A DNA stretch of 64,000 nucleotides, taken from CALAGB01 sp963713965. GTDB lineage: Bacteria; Chloroflexota; Chloroflexia; Thermomicrobiales; Thermomicrobiaceae. A program made the translations under genes and the position numbers. Numbering within the stretch: position 1 is the first letter of the stretch; each line of letters opens with the position of its first letter. The DNA lies in NCBI GenBank assembly GCA_963713965.1, contig OY970217.1, positions 992,001 through 1,056,000 of the forward strand, written 5' to 3'. The notes below the pieces were generated by a model. That model was not told the DNA's origin. It saw nothing but the letters and a program-made list of their open reading frames with translations, and ran no database searches. Positions 1 through 8,570 of this stretch are shown here, piece by piece.

Positions 1-138
1 GCAGCCGCCTTCGTCTCAATACTCGCCATCGGAGCAGCGTTCATGATGTCGGACAAGCTGGCAGCCGGGACGATGACACAATCGCCAAAGACGGTCGAAT
101 TGTCGATCGAAGACGACGTCGCACTCGCGGCAGACTGA
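1..138 (+). CDS. C-terminal fragment of a membrane protein (5' end outside window)
   Basis: Frame 1 is open from the first base to a TGA at 136-138. It encodes 45 residues: a hydrophobic stretch (FVSILAIGAAFMM) followed by a polar, acidic tail. This looks like the last transmembrane segment and cytoplasmic or periplasmic tail of a polytopic membrane protein such as a transporter, but too little is present to name a family. A strong hairpin follows it 22 bp downstream, which supports a real gene end here. Confidence 0.5.
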   Translation, partial: AAAFVSILAIGAAFMMSDKLAAGTMTQSPKTVELSIEDDVALAAD

Positions 139-160
139 CCGCCTCACTTCCCCTATCAAC

Positions 161-196
161 CGGGCCGTGTCCTTTCGGATCACGGCCCGTTCCACT
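161..196 (+). terminator. Rho-independent terminator-like hairpin
   Basis: A 9-bp perfect stem (CGGGCCGTG at 161-169 with CACGGCCCG at 181-189, 11-nt loop) is followed by a pyrimidine-rich TTCCACTTCTCC. It lies between the end of the truncated first gene and the convergent oxidoreductase gene, so it may serve both strands. Confidence 0.55.
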
Positions 197-253
197 TCTC
201 CTTGAGTCAGATTTCACCACTCGGCGAGTCGAAATTGTGGCGAACTACGAGGA

Positions 254-937
254 CTAGTCCGATTCATCCTTGCTCGTAACGGACTCGATCGCACCAATGA
301 ATGCCGCCTCAGGCCGATTGCCGTCGAACGAAACCGTCTCATTGAAGACGACTTTGGGCACGGCATAGACCTGATAGCGCTGTGCGATGAGCGGGAATTC
401 ACCAACCTCGACTACATCGGCAGTCACGAGATCACTCTCGATTGCCATCATGTGCGCCATCCTGGCGGCACCGGGGCAGTGTGGTCAGGTGGGTGTTACG
501 AAGACTTTGATGTGGACCGGCTCGGTGAGAGAGGCCAGCGTTTCACGGCTGTGAAGCTGAAGCTCCGTGGTGCCACGAGAAACGTCGACCAAGTCCTCGA
601 TCAGGGTGGCGAACTCATAGCCGGCGGGTGCGCCAATGAAGCGGACGGTCCCCTTGTTCTCACCTTCCAGCACGATCGCCGGAATCTCGGTTACGCCTTC
701 CGCGGCAGCGGCCTCGCGATCAGCGTAGAAATCGCGGACCTCGAGCTCGAGTTTATCCGAGAGCGAGACGAGTTCTTCAAGAAGCTCTCGTGTGTCCCGA
801 CAGGTGGCACATTCTTGCCCGGGGACGGTCAAACCAGTTTCACGCTGCGTATACATACGCAGAGTAACGTTACCAACGAGCTTCTCTTCGTACAGATTCC
901 TGATGTACTCTTGATCCTCTTGAGGAATGATCGGCAT
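254..937 (-). CDS. Glutaredoxin-like protein disulfide oxidoreductase (PDO) with in-frame TGA at an active-site Cys; candidate selenoprotein
   Basis: Read through one TGA (485-487), this frame gives a 227-residue protein, the usual PDO length. PDOs have two thioredoxin folds, each with a CxxC site, and exchange protein thiols and disulfides in the cytoplasm. The N-half site is C43-A-T-C46. In the C-half, VTPT is followed by TGA (residue 151) and then PHC, so TGA stands exactly where the first Cys of the expected CPHC is. The frame continues past it with the cis-Pro motif AVPK and ends at TAG. On the mRNA, 22 nt after the TGA, a bulged hairpin with a GGA loop resembles a bacterial SECIS. The start ATG (935-937) has AGGAG 8 nt upstream. 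The simplest reading is selenocysteine at 151. A nonsense mutation or sequencing error is the alternative. No selABCD genes lie in the window. Confidence 0.75.
443..478 (-). promoter_or_regulatory. SECIS-like hairpin downstream of the in-frame TGA
   Basis: On the minus strand, positions 471-452 fold as GTG, a bulged C, CGCCA, loop GGA, TGGCG, CAC: 8 base pairs with one bulge. A lower TGCC/GGCA helix (478-475 with 446-443) can extend it across an internal loop. The loop begins 22 nt after the TGA and starts with GG. Both fit the published description of bacterial SECIS elements (apical loop about 16-37 nt from UGA, at least one G in the first loop positions). Folding was done by eye. Confidence 0.6.
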
Positions 938-1135
938 GAGCCAGTCTCCTTTCCTATGGACCGCTCATATCGCGGCCGGCCGGTCGTCCGGCCGATTCCT
1001 AGACCCTATCAGAGAAGTGATGAGAACGATAGTGCTGACGCGTAGCCACGCATTACATCCCCGCAACGGACCGTGGAATACCGAAAGCGCCTCTTGTTGG
1101 TGTGGTCAGCAGTATGCGATGTCTCGAATCTCGTA

Positions 1136-1873
1136 ATGGAGTCGATGGAGAACAGCGCCGAGTCACACGGCGACAATACACGACTGAATGGCTGTGCCTA
1201 CGCCTCGATTGCCGTGCTGCTCCTTTTCCTGGCGGGTGTCACGGTGATTATGGGCGGGATAGCTTTCCTGCTGCTTCATCGTTCACACGGTTCCACCCAG
1301 TCCGCATCAACGACCATCGTGGTCAAGCATCCGATCTTCATGTCCGGTCCATCGATCGAGATGGCGCTGCCCGCCGGCAGTGACCTGACATCGGCCACCG
1401 TCAACACGGAGGGCGGCAACTGGTGGTACGAGAACGCCGACAGCGGCCACGTGCGTCTCTTGATCGCGGCGTCCCGCATCGGGAGTCGCCAGCCCGCAGT
1501 GACCGACTCGTATCTTCAGCGCGTGATTCGCATCGTTGAACAGACGGGCGAAGATCAAATCGTCTCAATGGGCGGCGTGCAGGAAACACGGGTTGATTCC
1601 TATGCCGCCCGCATGGTGAGCTATCAGATCCAGCCGATCGACGGCGGGTCGGAACACGCGGTCGCACTGTTGATTCGCCGCGAGAGCGACGATCTCCTCA
1701 TCATCCTGTATGGCGACAGTGACGTGAAAGACGCGATCGACCACGCTTCAGAGCAGATGTTTGAGTCACTCCACCCGCGGCCAACCCCCGATCGATACGA
1801 CGTTCACTCCGCCCGAACAATCCCACCTCAATTGGTTGTGAGCGCCCGCACTCACGCGGGTGCGATAATCTGA
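1136..1873 (+). CDS. Membrane-anchored protein of unknown function
   Basis: 245 residues from the ATG at 1136; a further in-frame ATG at 1145 and one upstream at 1073 are alternatives, none with a clear ribosome site. One N-terminal transmembrane helix (about residues 21-49, hydrophobic VLLLFLAGVTVIMGGIAFLLL) is followed by a roughly 180-residue soluble domain, presumably extracytoplasmic. That domain alternates short beta-strand-like segments and shares no motif I recognise. It contains no cysteine motif, so a link to the neighbouring divergent disulfide oxidoreductase is not shown. Upstream (938-1135) is a divergent intergenic region. Confidence 0.6.
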   Translation: MESMENSAESHGDNTRLNGCAYASIAVLLLFLAGVTVIMGGIAFLLLHRSHGSTQSASTTIVVKHPIFMSGPSIEMALPAGSDLTSATVNTEGGNWWYENADSGHVRLLIAASRIGSRQPAVTDSYLQRVIRIVEQTGEDQIVSMGGVQETRVDSYAARMVSYQIQPIDGGSEHAVALLIRRESDDLLIILYGDSDVKDAIDHASEQMFESLHPRPTPDRYDVHSARTIPPQLVVSARTHAGAII

Positions 1874-1909
1874 CAGAGGTCGCGCCCATCAACTTGAGAG
1901 GTGGAAGTC

Positions 1910-2779
1910 GTGTCACAGCTACTGATTGGAACGTCGGCCTGGAGTGACCACGATCCGTTCTACCCGCCTGGACTGAAGTCGGCGGAACAGCTTCCGTACT
2001 ACTCTAAGTATTTTCCGATCGTCGAAGTGAACATGACCTACTACCGCATTCCGACCCGCAAGATGGTCGAAAACTGGGTGGCGCGAACACCAGACCACTT
2101 CGTCTTCGACGTCAAGCCACCTCGCGAGCTCACCAGCACTCCGGAGACACCCAGAGGCGAGGCACCGGAGCCGGACGCCGACGTCGCCAGCGCCTTCGCC
2201 GATGCGATCGAGCCACTGGCTACTTCCGGCAAGCTCGGCGCGGTCACGTTTCAGTTTCCCCCCTCCTATCGCAATACCGAGGAGCACCGGGAATACATCC
2301 GGTTATTGCCGGAACTAATGCCGGAGATGCTCATTTCGGTTGAGTTCCGTCGCCGGGATTGGCTGGACGACGACCATGCCGCCGGGACACTGCAATTGCT
2401 ACAGGAGACGGGTCTCAGCTACACCATGGCTGATGAGCCCCAGATGGGCTCTGGCAGCGTTCCGCCAGTCTACGCGGTCACCAATCCCAAGCTGGCGATC
2501 ATCCGGTTTCACGGACGTAATTACGAGACCTGGTACAAGTTCACCGGTTCCAGTCGGGATCGCTTTAATTGGGAGTACAAGACCGAAGAGCTACAGGAGT
2601 GGACGGAGAAGATTCGTTCCGCGCGTGAGGCTGCCGACTCAATCCATATCTTCTTCAATACGAACTATGCCGATCAAGGTCCGCTGAACGCGTTCAAACT
2701 GATGGACATGCTTGAGGTCGCGCACGAAACGCCGACATCTAAGCCGGACGCGGAGCAGCAAACGTTGTTCGACGAATAG
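1910..2779 (+). CDS. DUF72 family protein (YecE-like)
   Basis: 289 residues of the DUF72 TIM-barrel family. The start LLIGTSAW and the following FYPPG, YYSKYFPIVEVNMTYY and FVFDVKP segments are typical, as is the YAVTNPKLAIIRFHGRN block and the late IHIFFNTNYADQG motif (family: IyvyFNN). The biochemical function is not established. I chose GTG at 1910 because GAGAGG lies just upstream; a GTG at 1901 overlaps that site. The gene converges on the ADP-ribosylglycohydrolase with an 11-bp gap. Confidence 0.85.
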   Translation: MSQLLIGTSAWSDHDPFYPPGLKSAEQLPYYSKYFPIVEVNMTYYRIPTRKMVENWVARTPDHFVFDVKPPRELTSTPETPRGEAPEPDADVASAFADAIEPLATSGKLGAVTFQFPPSYRNTEEHREYIRLLPELMPEMLISVEFRRRDWLDDDHAAGTLQLLQETGLSYTMADEPQMGSGSVPPVYAVTNPKLAIIRFHGRNYETWYKFTGSSRDRFNWEYKTEELQEWTEKIRSAREAADSIHIFFNTNYADQGPLNAFKLMDMLEVAHETPTSKPDAEQQTLFDE

Positions 2780-2790
2780 TCGTGATCACC

Positions 2791-3702
2791 TCAGGAGAGG
2801 TCGAGCAGGCTATCGGCAAGATCGATTAGCTTGTCTCGCTGGTGCAGCACGTTCAGCCAACGGACGGGAATCGCGCTGGCGCCGTAGCGCGCCCCGGCAA
2901 GTGCTCCAGCCACGGCGCCGACTGTGTCGGCATCCCCACCCAAGTTCACGGCGGCGACCACCACGTCCTCGAAACCATCGTGATGTCGGAAGGCCCAGAA
3001 GGCCGATTGCAGCGTCTCCAGAACGAATCCGCCACTGCGCACCTCTCCCCGCTCCACCGAAGAGCGCATCACGGCGCGCATGACTTCGTCTTGAGGGACG
3101 GCTGCCGCGGACCGAATCGCATCGCCCGATTCTGACAGGAGCGCAGCGATTCCCTGATTGAGCGCGACACAGGACCAACAGGCTAGTGGATCGGCATGCG
3201 TGATCCGCGAGACGTCAATGCTGTGGCGGATCAACGCTTCTTCGTCGGCACGGTTGGCCAGCGCGATCGGAGCACTGCGCATCAGCGATCCGTTGGATGG
3301 CGCAGAACCACCGAACTCCTTCAAGGTTCGAGAACCGGCCTCATTCCATGGAACTCCACTGGCCAGGTGCTGCAGTGAGCGCGTTGTCGTATTCCCAACG
3401 TCTTTGGGCTTGCTTTCGAACCACTCGACAAACAGCGTTGCGACGTCGGACGGCTCGATGGCTCCGATACGAACAATACTTTTGGCGATAGCAAATGCCA
3501 TCTGCGTGTCGTCGGTCCACTCGCCAGGCGCTGTTTCGAGCCAGCCACCGCCAATCATCTCGCGCAGAACGCCAAACTGACGTTCGATCTCGTCACGTTC
3601 GAGAAATTCGAGAGGTGCTCCGAGCGCATCTCCAACAGCCAGACCCAACAGACAGCCACGATAGCGATCTCTCAGGATGTCCTGGTTGTGGCTTTCCATC
3701 AT
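2791..3702 (-). CDS. ADP-ribosylglycohydrolase family protein (DraG-like)
   Basis: 303 residues. ADP-ribosylglycohydrolases remove ADP-ribose from proteins or small molecules using two metal ions. The family signatures are clear: GCLLGLAVGDALGAPLEF near the N-terminus, WTDDTQMA (first metal-ligand cluster), NGSLMRSAPIAL in the middle, ITHADPLA, and NLGGDADTVGAVAGALAGA near the C-terminus (second metal-ligand cluster). All expected acidic ligands are present, so it should be active. Two ATGs stand in tandem (3702 and 3699); GAGG upstream fits the second better. No partner ADP-ribosyltransferase is nearby, so the substrate is unknown. Confidence 0.9.
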   Translation of the reverse strand: MMESHNQDILRDRYRGCLLGLAVGDALGAPLEFLERDEIERQFGVLREMIGGGWLETAPGEWTDDTQMAFAIAKSIVRIGAIEPSDVATLFVEWFESKPKDVGNTTTRSLQHLASGVPWNEAGSRTLKEFGGSAPSNGSLMRSAPIALANRADEEALIRHSIDVSRITHADPLACWSCVALNQGIAALLSESGDAIRSAAAVPQDEVMRAVMRSSVERGEVRSGGFVLETLQSAFWAFRHHDGFEDVVVAAVNLGGDADTVGAVAGALAGARYGASAIPVRWLNVLHQRDKLIDLADSLLDLS

Positions 3703-3849
3703 CCGCCTCGGTGATTCTGTTCTCTCGTGCGCATCGACCCTCTAATCTGTCAACTATACGACGACAGAAGGGAAATCGACGCAAACGTGTTGATGACTCT
3801 GAAAGGGGAACTCGAACCGAGCGAACGTTCTCCAGTTCGCGGAACGTCG

Positions 3850-4536
3850 TCACGCCAGGTCGAGTGAGACGCCTTCACTGCCAGACAGAAGCGCATGACC
3901 GGCTCGCGCCCCTCGCACCCAGTAGTCGTCCTTGACCGGAACAAAGTCGTCTACGGTCAGAGTCGTTTGTTGCCAATCACCAAGTACGCGGTCAGCGATA
4001 ACCGGTGCCGCCATCGAGGGCACTTCAATGGCTTCACTGCAAAACAGGCTTACGAGGTCATCAATCGAGACACGAACGAGACCCTCGAGCTCCACGCCAT
4101 TTGGTTCAAACGTTGGCACGGGACCACGGATGGGAAGGATATAGATCACCTGTATCTCCCTGTCCCGCCATTCGCTGTTGAGATTGACCACCCGACGACC
4201 GCCCACGAAGACGAGATCAGAACGCTCTGGCTGAATGCCAATTTCCTCGTCGATCTCACGAACGACGTCATCGATCGTCTCTCCCGCGCGAAAGTGGCCT
4301 CCCACGGCAACGTCGAGTCGATTCGGCCAGGTGTCTTTTCCGGCTGCACGGCGCTGGAATAGAACGTGATCGGGCCCTTCAGCCAGACGTTGCACGACCC
4401 AGAGGTGAAAGGCACGGTGCCAATCTCCGTCGCGATGGACGTCCGCGCGACGTTTCGTCTCGCCTGTCGGGCTCCCGTCCTCGGTAAGCACATCGAAGAG
4501 CTCGTCTGCGGGATCGGTCACGTGGCGACCTGTCAT
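3850..4536 (-). CDS. Nudix hydrolase, IPP-isomerase-like/YfcD-like
   Basis: 228 residues with the N-terminal DELFDVLTEDG and HRAFHLWV blocks of the isopentenyl-diphosphate-isomerase-like Nudix branch. The Nudix box GHFRAGETIDDVVREIDEEIG has the metal-binding REIDEE core. One residue fewer than the textbook spacing separates the first Glu from RE, which I believe is a subfamily trait. Members hydrolyse nucleoside-diphosphate-linked compounds; the substrate is not known. The start overlaps the stop of the upstream small membrane gene as ATGA, implying translational coupling, and GGAGCGAGGG lies upstream. Confidence 0.85.
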   Translation of the reverse strand: MTGRHVTDPADELFDVLTEDGSPTGETKRRADVHRDGDWHRAFHLWVVQRLAEGPDHVLFQRRAAGKDTWPNRLDVAVGGHFRAGETIDDVVREIDEEIGIQPERSDLVFVGGRRVVNLNSEWRDREIQVIYILPIRGPVPTFEPNGVELEGLVRVSIDDLVSLFCSEAIEVPSMAAPVIADRVLGDWQQTTLTVDDFVPVKDDYWVRGARAGHALLSGSEGVSLDLA

Positions 4537-4883
4537 GTCCCTCGCTCCGCTTCCAGGTTACGACATACGAGGAGACGGGATATCAATCCCAGCAGGATGA
4601 GCAGGAGTCCGATCGCCGCGACCGCTCCACGCACGGACGACTCTTCCTCAGTGAGCTGGTATTGGGCGGTGAGCAAGAAGAGACCGGCGATCTCGCGACG
4701 GCGCGCAGTGATTCGCGCAACGGTCCGGCTTGAAATGCACGGTAGGGAGCCAGCCGCCGCCGCAACCGCTCCGGCAACAAGGACCGTCCTGGATGATCGT
4801 CGGCTCCATCCCAAGGACCTTGGAAGCGCGCCAAGTGCGCCGAGAAGGAGCAGATCGAGATTTTGTTGGGTGAGACGAAACAT
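4533..4883 (-). CDS. Small membrane protein of unknown function
   Basis: 116 residues. The N-terminal third carries a hydrophobic run (LLLLGALGAL, then TVLVAGAVAAAAG) and the C-terminal part a clear transmembrane helix (GAVAAIGLLLILLGLISRLLV) followed by a short basic tail. No family recognised. The main support is its 4-bp ATGA overlap with the downstream Nudix gene; without that context it would be doubtful. Confidence 0.5.
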   Translation of the reverse strand: MFRLTQQNLDLLLLGALGALPRSLGWSRRSSRTVLVAGAVAAAAGSLPCISSRTVARITARRREIAGLFLLTAQYQLTEEESSVRGAVAAIGLLLILLGLISRLLVCRNLEAERGT

Positions 4884-5110
4884 TGAACGCCTTTGACTTG
4901 ATCGCCGGGCGGACCGAACCGCGGTCTATGATTTCTCCACGTTTTGACATCCTACTGCATCGCTGGTCGGTAGTTGGAACGAAGCGCCTTTCGAGTCCTT
5001 TAACCTTGTAGTTTGCGTGGATCGTGAGACTGCCCGTAGTATTCAACCAGACGAAGTTTACGAGCGCCGCCGATTATCTGCATGCGGTGCGCAACGAGAG
5101 AGGGAACGCG

Positions 5111-5563
5111 ATGCCAACAGCACACAGCAAGGCGACCGCAGTCTGGCACGGTGATCTCATGAAAGGGAGCGGCGAGGTCAGTCTCGCCAGTGGTGTCATC
5201 AAGAATCAGCCGGTCAGCTGGGCTGCCCGCACTGAGCGAGAAGGTAAGAATGCTTCCCAGACCAGTCCGGAAGAGCTCATCGCGGGCGCGCTGGCGGCCT
5301 GCTTCGAGATGGGACTCTCGAACGGCCTTGGCGGCAACGGCACCCCTCCTGAAGAGCTCAGTACCACCGCGACGGCCACGTTCGAAGTGGGCGGCGGCGG
5401 AGTCAAGATCTCGACGATCCATCTCGACCTTGAGGGCAAAGTTCCCGGCGTATCGGCGGCGGAATTCGAGCGCTTCGCGCAGGAAGCCAAGAGCAGCTGC
5501 CCAGTCGCCGGCGCGTTGAAAGGGAACGTCGAAATCACGCTGTCCGCCAAGCTGACGAACTAG
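5111..5563 (+). CDS. osmC: OsmC/Ohr family peroxiredoxin
   Basis: 150 residues. OsmC proteins reduce organic hydroperoxides with two cysteines. Both are present: one in GALAACFEMGLSN and one in AKSSCPVAGALKGNVEI. The N-terminal ATAVWHGDLMKGSGEV strand region and the conserved SPEEL before the first Cys are also typical of the family. The start at 5111 is chosen because GAGAGAGGGA precedes it. An upstream in-frame ATG at 5024 would add 29 residues that match nothing in the family. Confidence 0.9.
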   Translation: MPTAHSKATAVWHGDLMKGSGEVSLASGVIKNQPVSWAARTEREGKNASQTSPEELIAGALAACFEMGLSNGLGGNGTPPEELSTTATATFEVGGGGVKISTIHLDLEGKVPGVSAAEFERFAQEAKSSCPVAGALKGNVEITLSAKLTN

Positions 5564-5667
5564 CTCATCACGCCAACCCGTTGTCAACGTTCATGGGAGC
5601 AGCCCCTGCGTGTTTGAGCCCGACCGACGGCCGGGCGGCGACAACACAATCCAATACGAACCCAAAC

Positions 5668-5697
5668 ACGGGCGAGCCTAGTGCTCGCCCGTTTCGT
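5668..5697. terminator. Bidirectional terminator between convergent genes
   Basis: A perfect 10-bp stem, ACGGGCGAGC (5668-5677) with GCTCGCCCGT (5683-5692), has a 5-nt loop and is followed by TTCGT. On the other strand it is followed by GTTTGGG. It lies between osmC and the convergent penicillin acylase gene. Confidence 0.65.
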
Positions 5698-5707
5698 GCG
5701 TCCGACC

Positions 5708-8047
5708 TCAACTTTTCGGGTTGATGTGCTGGCGTGTCTTGGCGGACTGCTCCACGTTCGACCAGCCGTAGCGCATTGGATAGAGCTCCTGGCGACTCCA
5801 GGCCTCTCCCTGATCGGCAAAGTGCTCGCTTCCCGGATGACCTGACGACCCCAGCGGCACCACCCAGCCACTCTTCTCCCAATCGGACAGGTCGAAGAGA
5901 TAGCGCGCCACCGACGAGCTGGACAGCCGGAAATCTCCAGCGCCGATCCCACCATAACCACCCGCCTGCGGCGTGTCACTGTCGCCCCCCACGCCGAACG
6001 TCGGCGGATCTAGAAGCTCCGCAAGCTGCGGCAAACTCGACGAAAGCGAATGTTTCGCGGCGGTACGATGCACCCGCTCCCATTGCCACTCGTTCATGTC
6101 GTCTCCCAGCTGGGAGGTGAGCCAATCGATCGCCGCCGAAAATGAACGTGTGAGTAGCGATGGCCACGTTTCACCGGACGGCAACACCGATGAGTCGTCG
6201 GCGTCCATCAGTGCGAGAAGCGGAGCGCGCAGACGGCCCGAGAGCGAGATGGCGTTCATAGGGGCCGGTCCCCACTTTTCGTCGCCGGACACCAGCGGGT
6301 GGAGCGGTCCGTCCTGTAGCACAAGCTTGATCGTCTGTTCACGCCATGCCGAATAAATTGTCGCGGCGGCGCTATCGTGGTCCATCGAGCCGCTCCACGC
6401 ACGCAGGAGGTCGGCAGCCTGCGATTCTTGATCGTTGAAGTCCCCGAGCTGGTCGAGCCGCGCCACAAAAGATCGGCTCGGAATCGAGATGCGATCGGCG
6501 TGTACCGACTTCATGTCATCGCCGGTCGCCTTCGATATCGCCTGGAGCCGCTCGCGAATGCGAGCCGCGCGATTGCCCGGCGCCCAGTCAGTCGAGATGT
6601 AGTAGGGATACTCGTCTCCGACGATGCGATTGTTGGCCGTGATGATGTAGCCCGTATCCGGATTGAGCGAACGCGGCTGCTCCTCAAACGGGATATAGCC
6701 ATCCCACTCGTGCTGTCCAGTCCAGCCCGGCACCGGAAGCCAACCATTGACGCGAGTGCGCCGCGGTACCTTGCCTCGCGTCAGATAGGCGATGTTGCCA
6801 TCGACGTCGGCCATGACCAGGTTGTTGCACGGATCAACCCAGTTCCGCATTGCTTCGTCGAGATCCGCCACCGAGCGAGCTTTGAGCATGGGCAACAAGG
6901 AACGAAAGCCGGTGTTCGGCGTTTCGGTCGACGAATAGCGAGCCGCTAACGCGAACCCGCTGGAAGGATCACCCACGATAACCGATCCATGATTCGTGAT
7001 CGTGAGGTCGACATCGACTGGGCTCGCGCCGCGAACCACGATACGCTCTGTCCGACGCTCGGCTTGCCGCCACTCCCCCTTGAACATATACCGTGATGGA
7101 TCGGACTTATCGAAGCGCTCGATGTAGAGGTCCTGATAATCCGCCCCCGCGTGAGTAATGCACCAGGCGACCCACTGGTTGTGGCCAAAGTGAGGAAACC
7201 CTGGAACGCCGCAGAAGGACATGCCGATGACGTCGAACTCGGGACAGGCGAGATGGTTCTGATAGTAGACGTTGGGCACGTCGATGGCGCGGTGTGGATC
7301 CCCTGCCACCAGCGGCTTTCCGCTCGCGGTGCGACTGCCGTGGACGGCCCAGTTGTTGCTGCCGTCGAGCCACTCGCGAATGCCGGAGACGGCCTCAGCA
7401 TGCAGTTGTGAATCGCGCATCCCGTCGGGCATCTGCTGATAATCGACACCTGGCGGAACGATGAGAGGGTCGGGGTCGTCAGACCCAGCGCGCAGCTTGA
7501 GCAGGAGGTCTTCGCCGATGGTCTTCAGCTGGTGCACACGCCACAGCTTGCGGTGCCAAACTCCCATCAAAACGTGGCGCACCTTGAATGACGCGCACGG
7601 ATCCCACGGGTTCCAGCGTTCAGGTCTACCGCCGACCAGATCGTATTCGGCGGGCAACGACTTCGTCGTATTGATGAACGCGTTGACCCCGGCTGCGTAG
7701 GCTTCCAGCATGGCTCTGGTTTCGGCGTCGAACTCCTCATAATCGGCGCGGGCCGTTTCCCCGAGCCGCAATCGGCGCATCAGGATGTCTTGCTCAACAC
7801 CGACGGACCCGGCAAATTCGGCCCAGCGACCGTAGGCTCGACGGCGATCGTAGTCCATCTGCCACAACCGGTCCTGAGCGTGAACGAACCCCTGGATGAA
7901 GAAGGCGTCGTGCTGGGTAGAAGCTCGCATGTGAGGGATGCCAAGCTCATCTCGATAGACGTCGACCGGACCGTCCAGTCCGTCGAGCGTCAACGAACTG
8001 GCGACATCCGGCAGCGACCGTGCCAGGTCGTCTCGCGTAATGGTCAT
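5708..8047 (-). CDS. Penicillin acylase family protein (Ntn hydrolase, S45)
   Basis: 779 residues. The family is made as a precursor that cleaves itself to free an N-terminal serine nucleophile and hydrolyses amide bonds in beta-lactams, acyl-homoserine lactones or other N-acyl compounds. DGSNNWAV places the cleavage site at Gly229-Ser230, with GKPLVAGDPH just after it. The N-terminal VDVYRDELGIPHMRA and FVHAQDRLWQMD blocks are typical of the alpha chain. No convincing signal peptide is seen at the chosen start. The ATG at 8047 has GGGAGGGA upstream; the longer frame to 8230 is Arg/Pro-rich and overlaps the divergent gene. Substrate unknown. Confidence 0.92.
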   Translation of the reverse strand: MTITRDDLARSLPDVASSLTLDGLDGPVDVYRDELGIPHMRASTQHDAFFIQGFVHAQDRLWQMDYDRRRAYGRWAEFAGSVGVEQDILMRRLRLGETARADYEEFDAETRAMLEAYAAGVNAFINTTKSLPAEYDLVGGRPERWNPWDPCASFKVRHVLMGVWHRKLWRVHQLKTIGEDLLLKLRAGSDDPDPLIVPPGVDYQQMPDGMRDSQLHAEAVSGIREWLDGSNNWAVHGSRTASGKPLVAGDPHRAIDVPNVYYQNHLACPEFDVIGMSFCGVPGFPHFGHNQWVAWCITHAGADYQDLYIERFDKSDPSRYMFKGEWRQAERRTERIVVRGASPVDVDLTITNHGSVIVGDPSSGFALAARYSSTETPNTGFRSLLPMLKARSVADLDEAMRNWVDPCNNLVMADVDGNIAYLTRGKVPRRTRVNGWLPVPGWTGQHEWDGYIPFEEQPRSLNPDTGYIITANNRIVGDEYPYYISTDWAPGNRAARIRERLQAISKATGDDMKSVHADRISIPSRSFVARLDQLGDFNDQESQAADLLRAWSGSMDHDSAAATIYSAWREQTIKLVLQDGPLHPLVSGDEKWGPAPMNAISLSGRLRAPLLALMDADDSSVLPSGETWPSLLTRSFSAAIDWLTSQLGDDMNEWQWERVHRTAAKHSLSSSLPQLAELLDPPTFGVGGDSDTPQAGGYGGIGAGDFRLSSSSVARYLFDLSDWEKSGWVVPLGSSGHPGSEHFADQGEAWSRQELYPMRYGWSNVEQSAKTRQHINPKS

Positions 8048-8223
8048 CCGTGCGTTCCCTCCCGATAGTGAGTAGCGCGTCGATTCGCTGAATTTGTTTC
8101 CCTGCGAGTCATCCGGCATCGTAGCACAGGCCCGGCGCATTCGAGCTGTGGGACCACCTCGGGCTAGAATCGACTGCGAATAGTGTTGCAGGGGCCATGG
8201 AGTGGGCTGAGGAGGGAGCGAAC

Positions 8224-8556
8224 GTGACAATTACCATTGACGACTTTCAAAAGGTGGACATGCGGGTGGGCCGCATCATCGAGGCACAGCAGTTTCCGGA
8301 GGCACGCAAGCCATCGCTGAAGCTCACAATTGATTTTGGAGCGTTTGGAACGCGTCAATCGTCCGCGGGACTGAAGGGATTTTACCGACCAAAGGAGTTG
8401 ATCGGGAGACAGGTGATCTGCGTGGTCAACTTCCCTCCGCGTCGCGTGGCCGGTTTCCCGTCGGAGGTGTTGGTTCTGGGAGCTACCCAGGAGGACGGGC
8501 GCATCATCTTGCTGAAGCCGGATGCCGAGTCGGAGCTAGGATCGCCCATCACCTGA
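8224..8556 (+). CDS. csaA: CsaA-like tRNA-binding domain protein
   Basis: 110 residues forming a single tRNA-binding OB fold of the CsaA/MetRS-beta type. Hallmarks are FQKVDMRVGRIIEAQ at the start, LKLTIDFG, SAGLKGFY in the middle, and VNFPPRRVAGFPSEVLVLGA. CsaA is described as a chaperone-like export-related protein in Bacillus. The fold binds tRNA in other contexts, so the exact role here is open. The GTG at 8224 follows GAGGAGGGA, and a longer start at 8197 is less likely. It is divergent from penicillin acylase and convergent with uppP. Confidence 0.88.
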   Translation: MTITIDDFQKVDMRVGRIIEAQQFPEARKPSLKLTIDFGAFGTRQSSAGLKGFYRPKELIGRQVICVVNFPPRRVAGFPSEVLVLGATQEDGRIILLKPDAESELGSPIT

Positions 8557-8570
8557 GTGCAATCCGAAGT

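Noticed and set aside
452..1045. 197-codon plus-strand open frame opposite the disulfide oxidoreductase
   Set aside because: It is the antisense shadow of the PDO gene; no family resemblance or ribosome site, and the minus strand encodes clear thioredoxin-fold motifs.
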